Assembly: GCA_003216155.1 (NCBI GenBank)
Contig: QCJH01000001.1
Coordinates: 62,001 to 126,000, forward strand
DNA: 64,000 nucleotides
Source of the DNA: Prochlorococcus sp. AG-409-A19
GTDB lineage: Bacteria > Cyanobacteriota > Cyanobacteriia > PCC-6307 > Cyanobiaceae
Direction: 5' to 3'
Shown: piece by piece, positions 40,568 through 48,493 of the stretch
Layout of the letters: each line of letters begins with the position of its first letter
Numbering within the stretch: the stretch's first letter is position 1
Position numbers and translations under genes: made by a program
Notes under the pieces: generated by a model
Told to the model about the DNA's origin: nothing
Database searches by the model: none
Seen by the model: the letters and a program-made list of their open reading frames with translations, nothing else

Positions 40568-40962
40568 AATACTTGGTTAAATATATAAGCATCATAATAG
40601 ATAGTGTTAAGGAATGTTTGCTTAGAAGGTTAATTGAACATCTTTATCAGTGTACCTAAACAAGCCCTTGATTCGTCTTACTAGTATAGAATTAGACTCA
40701 GTACAAGTCTAGCCTATAGTCTACTATGAGAATAATGAGATATTCTAGTGTCCTATTTCGGGAAAGGCGAGGTAAAAAAATCAAGACTTTTGATAATTCA
40801 TTCAAAAAACAAGGATTTATTGATATGGCATTCAGAAGTAATTTCAGGCATACAAATTAAATTTGAACAAATAGCAGATATTTGCATAATCCTTTAAGAC
40901 TCTAAAAAAAACTGCAAATTCTCTAAGAAGCCCTATAGGCTTAAAAGAGTTGTCGGGAACTT
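40568..40962. other. 395-bp spacer with one tiny reading frame and short dyads
   Basis: Two perfect dyads lie close together: TAGACT/AGTCTA with a 7-nt spacer (40693-40711) and ATAGT/ACTAT with a 2-nt centre (40716-40727). The second overlaps the start of a 44-codon frame at 40726-40860. The rest shows no gene. The promoter of the RHH/J-domain gene must lie near the right end. Confidence 0.5.
40726..40860 (+). CDS. Possible 44-residue basic protein
   Basis: The frame runs from ATG 40726 to TAA 40858-40860 and would give a basic protein (segments FRERRGKKIK and SFKKQG). A second ATG lies four codons in. There is no clear ribosome site and no family I recognise. It may be chance, since 44 codons is not long, but its lysine/arginine-rich content in a spacer is worth noting. 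Confidence 0.2.
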   Translation: MRIMRYSSVLFRERRGKKIKTFDNSFKKQGFIDMAFRSNFRHTN

Positions 40963-42030
40963 GTGGAAGAACCTCTAGGAGAGGGAACCCGACGTATATC
41001 AGTAGACTTGCCAACCGATCTCATTGAGAAATTCGATGAACTTAAACGGGAATGGGGTCTAAGGGCTAGAGGAGCTGTACTAAAAAGGTTATTAGAAGAA
41101 ATACTAACAAATACAGATGATCCAGATAACCAATCGATATCTTTTAAAGATCAAAGTAATGATATCAAATCTGAACTCATACTAAATAGCTCAATAAGTG
41201 AAAATAGACCAGAATATGATGAGAACCAATCTATCGTACTTGTAGGTAAAAATGACATTAAATTACAGGATACTATCCTTAAAAATAATAAGGAGGAAGA
41301 GGAAATAGTCACTCCTAAAAAAGGCCTAGGTTTGTCACAACCAGGCGGAATTGATCTACCTGCTTTTGTGCATAAACGAACTAATAATTTAAGAGAAAGC
41401 CTTGGTATATCTTCAAATAAACCGTATAATGAATCTGATCGATTTATGCCTAGAATTGATGAGGAAGATGTCACCTCAAGTATTAAATCAGCTCTACATC
41501 ATTGGATATCAATATATGGTCAAAAACCAGGTGAAAAGGTTGTTGAAGCAGCAATGCTTTGGTTAGCAAGAGATATATGGCCTCATATTGAGGGCACAGA
41601 AGGCTGTTTGTTTACATGGAGTGCAGCTAATCGATACATGAAGAACCAATGTCCTAGTTGGGAAGATAGTGAACCAAATTTTGAAAGAGTTATGGTTTTA
41701 GCTGGAATGCTAGAAGATCCATTCGCAGCAAAAAACCTAAACGAGAGAATGCCAACACTGATACGTAGATTTGTAAATAAGTTTAAAAGGAGTAGGACTG
41801 TCACATCATTTGAAACCCTCGAATCAACAATGACTGTTCATGGAGCGTTAAAACTCCTGGGGTTACCAACAAGATCTGGTTCATCAATAACATTAAACAA
41901 AATTCGTGAGGCTTATAAGACAGTTGCTCTTAGAACTCACCCAGACGCTGGAGGCTCAACTGAGGGAATGAGAAGACTCAATGAAGCATATCAACTACTA
42001 AAAGAGCTTTACAGACATCAGTCTATTTGA
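40963..42030 (+). CDS. Ribbon-helix-helix-like plus J-domain protein
   Basis: This 355-residue protein joins two unlike parts. Residues 9-48 (RRISVDLPTDLIEKFDELKREWGL, then a basic helix) look like a ribbon-helix-helix DNA-binding fold. Residues 50-150 are a polar linker. A conserved-looking middle part spans about 165-265 (WISIYGQKPGEKVVEAAMLWLARDIWP). The C-terminus (about 285-352) is a J-domain with the HPD tripeptide at 326-328 (THPDAGGSTEGMRRLNEAY), which would stimulate an Hsp70. The start is GTG at 40963. The role is unknown; it could tie a DnaK to a DNA-bound target, but that is inference. Confidence 0.75.
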   Translation: MEEPLGEGTRRISVDLPTDLIEKFDELKREWGLRARGAVLKRLLEEILTNTDDPDNQSISFKDQSNDIKSELILNSSISENRPEYDENQSIVLVGKNDIKLQDTILKNNKEEEEIVTPKKGLGLSQPGGIDLPAFVHKRTNNLRESLGISSNKPYNESDRFMPRIDEEDVTSSIKSALHHWISIYGQKPGEKVVEAAMLWLARDIWPHIEGTEGCLFTWSAANRYMKNQCPSWEDSEPNFERVMVLAGMLEDPFAAKNLNERMPTLIRRFVNKFKRSRTVTSFETLESTMTVHGALKLLGLPTRSGSSITLNKIREAYKTVALRTHPDAGGSTEGMRRLNEAYQLLKELYRHQSI

Positions 42031-42311
42031 TCACATATGAGACTAATGCCTGGTCTAAGATTAGATCAGACTGGGACTATTGATACCGCATAATCAAACA
42101 AAGAGCAGTGTTGCCCTATATCTGCACGAAAGGATAGGTAGTGCATCCTTAAAATAACCTTTGTATTCTCGAAAAGAAGTTAAATTCCATATTCCAAAGT
42201 GATTCTAATGACATTCATAAACTTAAAAATGCTTAAAAAATCACTGGCCAACTTCGGTCCAAAATTCTTTTTCCTCGTATAGACCCTTTATTCACAATGT
42301 TTTTCAAGGAG

Positions 42312-42521
42312 GCGTAACTGCCTATTACACAGGTACGCTAAAATTAATTTAGTTCCAATGTGTAACCGACGAAGAAACATAGATATTGTCTTCTATATCT
42401 ACTTCTAGTCTTATTATTAGTCTATACATTAGACTTAGAGTAGACATCCTCAACACAGGCCCATAGCTGGGTCAATGCATAAATAGATTAATAGTCTTGT
42501 TTTGCCGACAACCGACTATTA
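42312..42521. ncRNA. Candidate structured RNA or regulatory region upstream of rlmD
   Basis: Four stem-loops follow each other: GCGTA/TACGC with inner CCT/AGG (42312-42338), AGTCTA/TAGACT with a 5-nt loop (42419-42435), GGCCC/GGGTC (42458-42473, one wobble), and TAATAGTC/GACTATTA enclosing TTGT/ACAA (42489-42521). The last is a perfect 8-bp stem plus a 4-bp inner stem. No known riboswitch or RNA consensus was recognised. It could be an independent small RNA or a long rlmD leader. Confidence 0.4.
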
Positions 42522-42591
42522 AATACTTCGATCACCACCAGCGAACAGTGACTAGTTTTCTTGTAAGTCTATTATAAGAATCTTTCCGAGA

Positions 42592-42613
42592 CTAACTGCT
42601 GGACCAGCATTAG
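42592..42613 (+). promoter_or_regulatory. Hairpin/palindrome just upstream of the rlmD start
   Basis: TGCTGG at 42597-42602 and CCAGCA at 42604-42609 form a 13-bp palindrome with one central base. CTAA (42592-42595) and TTAG (42610-42613) extend it with a single bulged C. It ends 10 bp before the rlmD ATG, where a ribosome site would be expected, and no clear Shine-Dalgarno is seen. It could be an operator or a translational hairpin. Confidence 0.4.
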
Positions 42614-42623
42614 ATTAGTAAGA

Positions 42624-44024
42624 ATGACTAAGTTGACTCAAATCAGCGATAATTACATCGATATAAAACCAGGAATTACTATAAAAGTATTATGTATAGA
42701 TATTGATATAAACGGTCATGGTATAAGTCGAGATGGAAAACACGTTTTTGTAACACCCGATCATATAGTAGGAGAGGTTGCCATTGTACGAGTCTTATAC
42801 AAAAAGGGTTCAATATGGTTCACAGAGAAGTTAAAGGTATTGAAGGCTTCAAATCAAAGAGTTAAACCTAGATGCGATGTTTACAGGGAATGCGGTGGGT
42901 GCTCTATACAACACATTGAATACAAAACACAATTAGATATTAAATATAATCATCTCAAACAGTGTTTAAAACGAATAGCTAATATATCTTTTCCAATTAA
43001 TCTAATATTAAGAAATACAGATAGGGAATTTAATTATAGAAATAAAACTTTTATCCCTGTGGGTTTAGACGTGAATGGCGAAATAAAAATGGGTTACTAC
43101 AAATTTGGTACGCATAATATTATAGATATAAATTCATGTCCAATATTGACCAAACACATGAATGATGTTATATCTCAAATTAAGATGGATATAAGGCAAC
43201 ATAATATCCCAATTGATTCTACATCTAAGGGAATTAAAGGTCTTAGACATATAGGGTTGAGAAGTTCATATTTAGAATCTGAGATACTTGTAACATTGGT
43301 AAGCAGTAATGATGATCTAAATTTAATTAAAAAATTGGCGGAATTATGGATACAAAATTTCAAAGCAATAAAAGGAGTTAATTTAAATATTCAACCAACA
43401 TCCAATAATGTAATATTAGGCAATAAAACTATAAATATAGCAGGCAAGTCATATATTCATGAAATCTTTCATGGATTAACATATCGTATCGGATCGACTG
43501 AATTCTTCCAAGTAAACCTTGAATGTGCAAAAGATATTGTTTTAATTATAGTTGATTTAATCACACAAAACTATCGTGAATATAAATTTTTAGATGCATA
43601 TTGTGGAATTGGGACGATAACATTACCTCTTGCTTCTGTAGGTATTGACATTACTGGGGTGGAAATAAATACTAATGCGGTAGATTCAGCTAAATATAAT
43701 GCCAAGATAAATGGAATAGATGAGAAAATTTTCATAGAAGATGACGTTTCAAATTACATCCAATTTAACCTTGAGAAATATAATTTCCTTATTCTTGACC
43801 CACCAAGAAAAGGCCTTGATAATACGGTAATTCAAGCAATTTTAAAAAGCTTGCCAATAAGGATCTTTTATTTAAGCTGCTCTCCGGCAACCCTGTCGCG
43901 TGATCTAAAACAGCTAATAGAGCCAAATGGAAAATATTATATTGAATTTATTCAACCTATTGATTTCTTTCCTCAGACAATGCATTTAGAGACTCTAGTC
44001 TTGTTAAAGCTTATCAACTCCTAA
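42624..44024 (+). CDS. rlmD: 23S rRNA (uracil-5-)-methyltransferase, RlmD/RumA type
   Basis: The enzyme methylates C5 of a uridine in 23S rRNA with SAM. The 466-residue protein has an N-terminal TRAM-like RNA-binding domain, then iron-sulfur cysteines in RCDVYRECGGCSIQH (residues about 88-102), the FFQVN motif, the SAM-binding LDAYCGIGTITLPLA near residue 325, LDPPRKGLD, and the catalytic cysteine in FYLSCSPATLSRDL near residue 420. RlmD, RlmC and related TrmA-family members are hard to tell apart, so the exact uridine is uncertain. Its end overlaps pheT by 11 bp in convergent orientation. Confidence 0.85.
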   Translation: MTKLTQISDNYIDIKPGITIKVLCIDIDINGHGISRDGKHVFVTPDHIVGEVAIVRVLYKKGSIWFTEKLKVLKASNQRVKPRCDVYRECGGCSIQHIEYKTQLDIKYNHLKQCLKRIANISFPINLILRNTDREFNYRNKTFIPVGLDVNGEIKMGYYKFGTHNIIDINSCPILTKHMNDVISQIKMDIRQHNIPIDSTSKGIKGLRHIGLRSSYLESEILVTLVSSNDDLNLIKKLAELWIQNFKAIKGVNLNIQPTSNNVILGNKTINIAGKSYIHEIFHGLTYRIGSTEFFQVNLECAKDIVLIIVDLITQNYREYKFLDAYCGIGTITLPLASVGIDITGVEINTNAVDSAKYNAKINGIDEKIFIEDDVSNYIQFNLEKYNFLILDPPRKGLDNTVIQAILKSLPIRIFYLSCSPATLSRDLKQLIEPNGKYYIEFIQPIDFFPQTMHLETLVLLKLINS

Positions 44025-46506
44025 GTTCACAAAGATATTGATTGGCTAAAACTCCTCTGATTTTCTCATGTATATTTTCAATATCAGAGTCAGTCAAGGT
44101 TTTGTGCTGTGACTTATATGTAAGTCTAAAGGCTAGGCTCCATTTATTAGTTCCAATTTGATCGCTTTCATATTTATCAATTAATTGTACATTATCAAGT
44201 AATGGCTTTCCTGTCTTAGTTATAGAATTTACTATAGCTTTGGTAGTAAAATCTCTAGAAATGATTACAGAAATATCTCTTTGTATAGAAGGGTAAGAAG
44301 AATATGGTTTAAATGTTGGAATCCATTTTGAACTCCGTGTAGAGGCTTCAATTATACTTGCCAAATCTAATTCAAATAAGTATGTTATACGAGATAAATT
44401 ATGTTCTTCGGCGATAGAGGGATGAACTTGGCCAAAATAACCTATAGGTTTACCTTCAACAGATAATTCAGATGCTCTACCTTTATGAAGAAATTGATTG
44501 TCTGTAAGAGCTGCGTCAATTACTTTCAACTTAAGGGATTGGAATACAATATCTAATTGACCTCTAGCTTCGTAGAAATTTAGTAGTTTTGGTTTGCCAC
44601 TACTAGACCACTGCTCTATTGTTCGATCTCCTGAAATAGCTCCAGCCAAAACATTGCGTTCGCTTATTTTATAACCACACCTAGAATACAATTTACCAAT
44701 TTCAAAGATCCAACAACCTGGTAGAAAAGCTTGAATATTTCTTTTACATATTTTCAAATGTTCATGCATCATTGTTGTCCTTAAATGGCTAGTTTCCACC
44801 AGTAAAGGATTGCTTATGGCAATTCTTTCATTATCGGAGTTTTCAATGCCTACCAGAGACATAGTTGTTATCTCTTGAAGTCCGGCACCAATCAAATGTT
44901 GCCTTAGTAATCTTTCAGCCTTTTGGGTGGCGTTTAATTGACCAGGAGCTATTGGATTAGGAAGTCTAGATAGAAATCTGTCATAACCAACTAATCGAGC
45001 AACTTCTTCAATTAGATCTACTTCTCTTTTTAAATCAGTATTTCTAGAAGGAGGTATTTTAACATCCCAACCATCTTCTATATTATTTAGACAACAACCA
45101 AGAGCTTCAAGAGTTTTTACGATAACCTTATCCTTTAAGAATTGACTTTCGATTAATTGATTGCAAGTATCTTTGGTATTATTTTTTATATCATTGTCAT
45201 CAACACTTAATGGTCCTAGCAACTTGTGTATGGCATTTCTTCTTAAGTGGATAGATTTAGATTTATTGTCAGATTTACAATAAAACCAACTACCCGATTC
45301 TTTAGCTTCTAATAATTCATCTAATAATTGGATACATCTTCTGGCTGAATGCTTGGTAATCTCTGTTGGCAATCCTTTCTCATATCTACTACTTGATTCG
45401 GTTCTTAAACCTATAGATCTAGAGGTTTTTCTGACACATGTTGGTTTGAAAACCGCAGATTCTAATAATATTCGTTTTGTACTAGTTGTTACGCAACTAT
45501 CTTCACCACCAATCACTCCAGCTACAGATACAACTTTCCCATTACAACTGACCACTTGAGTATCTTTTGTTAACTTTATAGATTTACCTTCTATAGATGT
45601 AAATTCTTCTCCTTCTACTGCTTGTTTTACTAAAAAACTCTCATGTGTAACCTTATCACCTGTTAACTTTTCCAAGGCATCTACATCAAAAGCATGATGA
45701 GGCTGTCCTTGTTCTAACATTACGTAATTTGTTATATCCACTGTTGTATTTATCGATCTAATCCCTGCACGTTCTAACCTGTCACTTAACCATCGTGGGG
45801 AACTTATGAGATTATTGTCTATGGTTAATAAAGTTAAACCATATATATCAAACCCGGACGGAACTGCATCTTCGAATGTAGGTTGATTTAAGTCATTAAT
45901 CTTTAGTTTATTCGTTATTTCTGGTAATGTTAACGTTGAGCCTGTAAGAGCTGCTACCTCTCTTGCAATTCCAACCATTGACATACCATCACTTCTATTA
46001 GCTGTAATTGCCAGTTCCAAGATATAATCATCTAAGCCTAAGGTCTTAGAAATAGATTCACCAATTACAATCTTCTCTAGGCCCAAATCCTCTAAAACTG
46101 CAATGCCATCTGCGTCATTAGCCAGGCCAATCTCAGATAGAGAACAAATCATTCCTTCACTTTTAACACCTCTCAAATTACTTTTCTTAATTTTCAACCC
46201 AATTGCATTTAAATTTGCCCCCAATAATGCAACAGGTACATGAATATGTTCTTTTATATTTTTAGCGCCGCACACTATTTGTAGTTTTTTGTCTTTTCCG
46301 ACATCAACATTACAGATGCTTAACTTTTCAGCATCTGGATGAGGCTTGCACTGCAATACATAACCCACAACAACACCCTTTGCATTGGCAGCAAGGTCTT
46401 CGACTGATTCGACTTCAAAGCCCGCTATAGACAGACGCTCAGACAAGGTCTCAATAGCCTCGTTCACCTGAACCAACTCTTTAAGCCAGGAGTATGAAAC
46501 CCTCAT
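44014..46506 (-). CDS. pheT: Phenylalanine-tRNA ligase beta subunit
   Basis: PheT forms the alpha2-beta2 enzyme that charges tRNA-Phe. The protein of about 830 residues has an N-terminal tRNA-binding (OB-fold) domain at about residues 38-150, the B3/4 editing domain (about 215-400), the B5 domain (about 420-530), the catalytic-like core, and the C-terminal FDX-ACB anticodon domain (KPYSSYPSIQRDISVII). I chose ATG 46506 (MRVSYSWLKELV), the usual family start; a GTG at 46521 is also in frame. It is divergent from rpmG and convergent with rlmD. Confidence 0.95.
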   Translation of the reverse strand: MRVSYSWLKELVQVNEAIETLSERLSIAGFEVESVEDLAANAKGVVVGYVLQCKPHPDAEKLSICNVDVGKDKKLQIVCGAKNIKEHIHVPVALLGANLNAIGLKIKKSNLRGVKSEGMICSLSEIGLANDADGIAVLEDLGLEKIVIGESISKTLGLDDYILELAITANRSDGMSMVGIAREVAALTGSTLTLPEITNKLKINDLNQPTFEDAVPSGFDIYGLTLLTIDNNLISSPRWLSDRLERAGIRSINTTVDITNYVMLEQGQPHHAFDVDALEKLTGDKVTHESFLVKQAVEGEEFTSIEGKSIKLTKDTQVVSCNGKVVSVAGVIGGEDSCVTTSTKRILLESAVFKPTCVRKTSRSIGLRTESSSRYEKGLPTEITKHSARRCIQLLDELLEAKESGSWFYCKSDNKSKSIHLRRNAIHKLLGPLSVDDNDIKNNTKDTCNQLIESQFLKDKVIVKTLEALGCCLNNIEDGWDVKIPPSRNTDLKREVDLIEEVARLVGYDRFLSRLPNPIAPGQLNATQKAERLLRQHLIGAGLQEITTMSLVGIENSDNERIAISNPLLVETSHLRTTMMHEHLKICKRNIQAFLPGCWIFEIGKLYSRCGYKISERNVLAGAISGDRTIEQWSSSGKPKLLNFYEARGQLDIVFQSLKLKVIDAALTDNQFLHKGRASELSVEGKPIGYFGQVHPSIAEEHNLSRITYLFELDLASIIEASTRSSKWIPTFKPYSSYPSIQRDISVIISRDFTTKAIVNSITKTGKPLLDNVQLIDKYESDQIGTNKWSLAFRLTYKSQHKTLTDSDIENIHEKIRGVLANQYLCELRS

Positions 46507-46626
46507 GGGTGAACTTTTCACTTCGTTGGAATCCTACGCAGTGAAAGGTTTGATCACAAATCGGACCTCTTCCTTGTACGATTATGGTTTATAGCTTGTG
46601 TCGCAACTGCGGCGTAACGTCCTTTT

Positions 46627-46821
46627 ATGGCTAAAAACAAGGGCGTCCGGATCGTGATCACTCTTGAGTGCACCGAATGCCGGTCCAATCCCGCCAAGCG
46701 TTCTCCTGGAGTGTCTAGGTACACCACAGAGAAGAACCGTAGGAACACTACCGAACGGCTGGAGATTAAGAAATTCTGCCCCCATTGCAACAAATCCACT
46801 CCACATAAGGAGATTAAGTGA
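46627..46821 (+). CDS. rpmG: 50S ribosomal protein L33
   Basis: This 64-residue protein opens with [18 protein letters not shown] and has two CxxC pairs (residues about 15-18 and 53-56), so it is the zinc-binding form of L33. [17 protein letters not shown] is typical of the family. It is the first gene of a rightward run: rpsR follows after 38 bp and the RNB nuclease after that. It is divergent from pheT across about 120 bp. Confidence 0.97.
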   Translation: MAKNKGVRIVITLECTECRSNPAKRSPGVSRYTTEKNRRNTTERLEIKKFCPHCNKSTPHKEIK

Positions 46822-46859
46822 TTTGTATGTACTACAGAAAAAACAGCCGTATCTGAACT

Positions 46860-47081
46860 ATGTCTAATTCATTCTTCAAAAAACGCCTTTCACCAATAAA
46901 GCCTGGTGATCCAATTGATTACAAGGATGTAGATCTATTGAAGAAATTCATTACTGATAGAGGTAAAATACTCCCACGTAGACTCACTGGCCTAACAGCA
47001 AAGCAGCAACGTGAATTGACTAATGCGGTTAAAAGAGCACGTATAGTTGCTTTACTCCCATTCGTAAATCCAGAGGGTTAA
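46860..47081 (+). CDS. rpsR: 30S ribosomal protein S18
   Basis: The 73-residue protein carries the S18 pattern: [22 protein letters not shown] near residue 21 and [24 protein letters not shown] at the C-terminus. S18 sits on the 30S platform with S6. The gene follows rpmG on the same strand, an order common in cyanobacteria and plastids. Confidence 0.97.
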   Translation: MSNSFFKKRLSPIKPGDPIDYKDVDLLKKFITDRGKILPRRLTGLTAKQQRELTNAVKRARIVALLPFVNPEG

Positions 47082-47198
47082 TACCATATTCATTCTATAT
47101 TTTACGATATCTATGAGATAAATATAAAGCCCAAAGAATAAAATCAATCTACAATCAAATGTATATATAACAACACAAACTATATACCTAATAATAAT

Positions 47199-48455
47199 AT
47201 GAATAACAACTATGCCAATAATAAATCTATTGAGAAATCAGATAAAAAACGATTAGACCTTTCATATCTCAAGACATATACACTGGATGACATCTCAACA
47301 AATGAAATTGATGATGGAATCTCTCTAGAAATAATTGGGGACGAAGAATGGGTCTGGATACATATAGCAGATCCTGCAAGGATAGCTTCTTTTAATTCCT
47401 TACTAGACATTAATGCAAGAGAAAAGGCTACAAGTATTTATTTAGTAGAAAATGTAAAAAGTATGTTTCCAATCGAACTTGCAATTGATAACTTCAGTCT
47501 CAACGCAGGAATTCGATGCCCTGCCTTGAGTGTTGCAGCTAGGTTCTCAAATGATGGGAAAATAATAGACACAAAATTATGTAGGAGTTGGATTAAGCCT
47601 AAATACAGGTTAACCTATGAAGACGGCGATCAACTCATAGAATTAGCGCCTCCTGGTGATAAGGATTTAGCATATATATCAGAAATATTGGAGAAAAGAC
47701 TTAAATATAGAATTAAGAATGGTGCTGTTATTATCGAACAACCTCAAGGAAGAATGAAGTTAACAGACGGTCGAATAGATATACAAATCATAGAAAATAC
47801 AAAATCAAGGCTATTGATAAGGGAAGCAATGATCTTAATGGGCACAATAGTTTCTATGTATGGAAGACTAAAGGATATTCCTTTACCGTATAGAACACAA
47901 TCGAAATCTTATATCCCTTCTGCAGATGAATTAACATTACTGCCAGAGGGGTGTATTCGTAATTCAATAATAAGAAAACACCTTTCAAAAGCCTCCGTAA
48001 GTACCAGCCCAGGAGAACATTTCAGCCTTGGATTAAGCTCATATGTTCAGGCCAGCTCTCCAATAAGAAGATATTCGGATCTGATAGCACATCATCAACT
48101 GATTGCCTACCTAGAACAGAAGACTCCGATATCTAGGGAGGTATTAAGTAATATTTTACAAGAATTAAATGCACCACTAAGGCAAGCTATAGAAATAACA
48201 AGGGAAGATCAATCACATTGGAGAGCAAAGTGGTTTCAAGAACGAGACAAAATGATATTTCTCGGAGTATTTCTTAGATGGTTAAAAAAAGAAACTAACA
48301 TCGCATTAATATACATAGACTCTATAGCAATGGAAATACCATCAAAAATGGAAAAAGATGTAGATCCAATATTAGGAGCAGAGGTCTTGGTTAATGTATT
48401 ATCAGTTAGACCTGAAATAAATGATTTAAGGCTCTTTGCAAATTTAAAGAACTAA
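47199..48455 (+). CDS. RNB-domain ribonuclease (RNase II/R family), short form
   Basis: The 418-residue protein is mainly the RNB catalytic domain of 3'-5' exoribonucleases. The Mg2+-binding aspartates are in TLDDISTNEIDDGISLEI near residue 30, and the RNA-binding signature is SSPIRRYSDLIAHHQLIAYL near residue 285. Compared with E. coli RNase II or R (640-810 residues) it lacks the N-terminal cold-shock domains, and the C-terminal S1 part is reduced. This matches my recollection of the short VacB-like nuclease of picocyanobacteria. It follows rpsR by 117 bp on the same strand and likely works in RNA decay. Confidence 0.85.
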   Translation: MNNNYANNKSIEKSDKKRLDLSYLKTYTLDDISTNEIDDGISLEIIGDEEWVWIHIADPARIASFNSLLDINAREKATSIYLVENVKSMFPIELAIDNFSLNAGIRCPALSVAARFSNDGKIIDTKLCRSWIKPKYRLTYEDGDQLIELAPPGDKDLAYISEILEKRLKYRIKNGAVIIEQPQGRMKLTDGRIDIQIIENTKSRLLIREAMILMGTIVSMYGRLKDIPLPYRTQSKSYIPSADELTLLPEGCIRNSIIRKHLSKASVSTSPGEHFSLGLSSYVQASSPIRRYSDLIAHHQLIAYLEQKTPISREVLSNILQELNAPLRQAIEITREDQSHWRAKWFQERDKMIFLGVFLRWLKKETNIALIYIDSIAMEIPSKMEKDVDPILGAEVLVNVLSVRPEINDLRLFANLKN

Positions 48456-48493
48456 TTTTACCCTAAACCCATTCAAATCTTACTTCCAACCTC

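Larger units (their letters stand above)
42031..42623. other. 593-bp stretch without a protein gene, rich in stem-loops
   Basis: No open frame of useful length is present on either strand. The right half (42312-42613) holds five inverted repeats, listed in separate entries. The left half has weaker ones, for example CCTAT/ATAGG near 42115-42140. It separates the RHH/J-domain gene from rlmD and is far longer than the usual spacers here. Confidence 0.55.
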
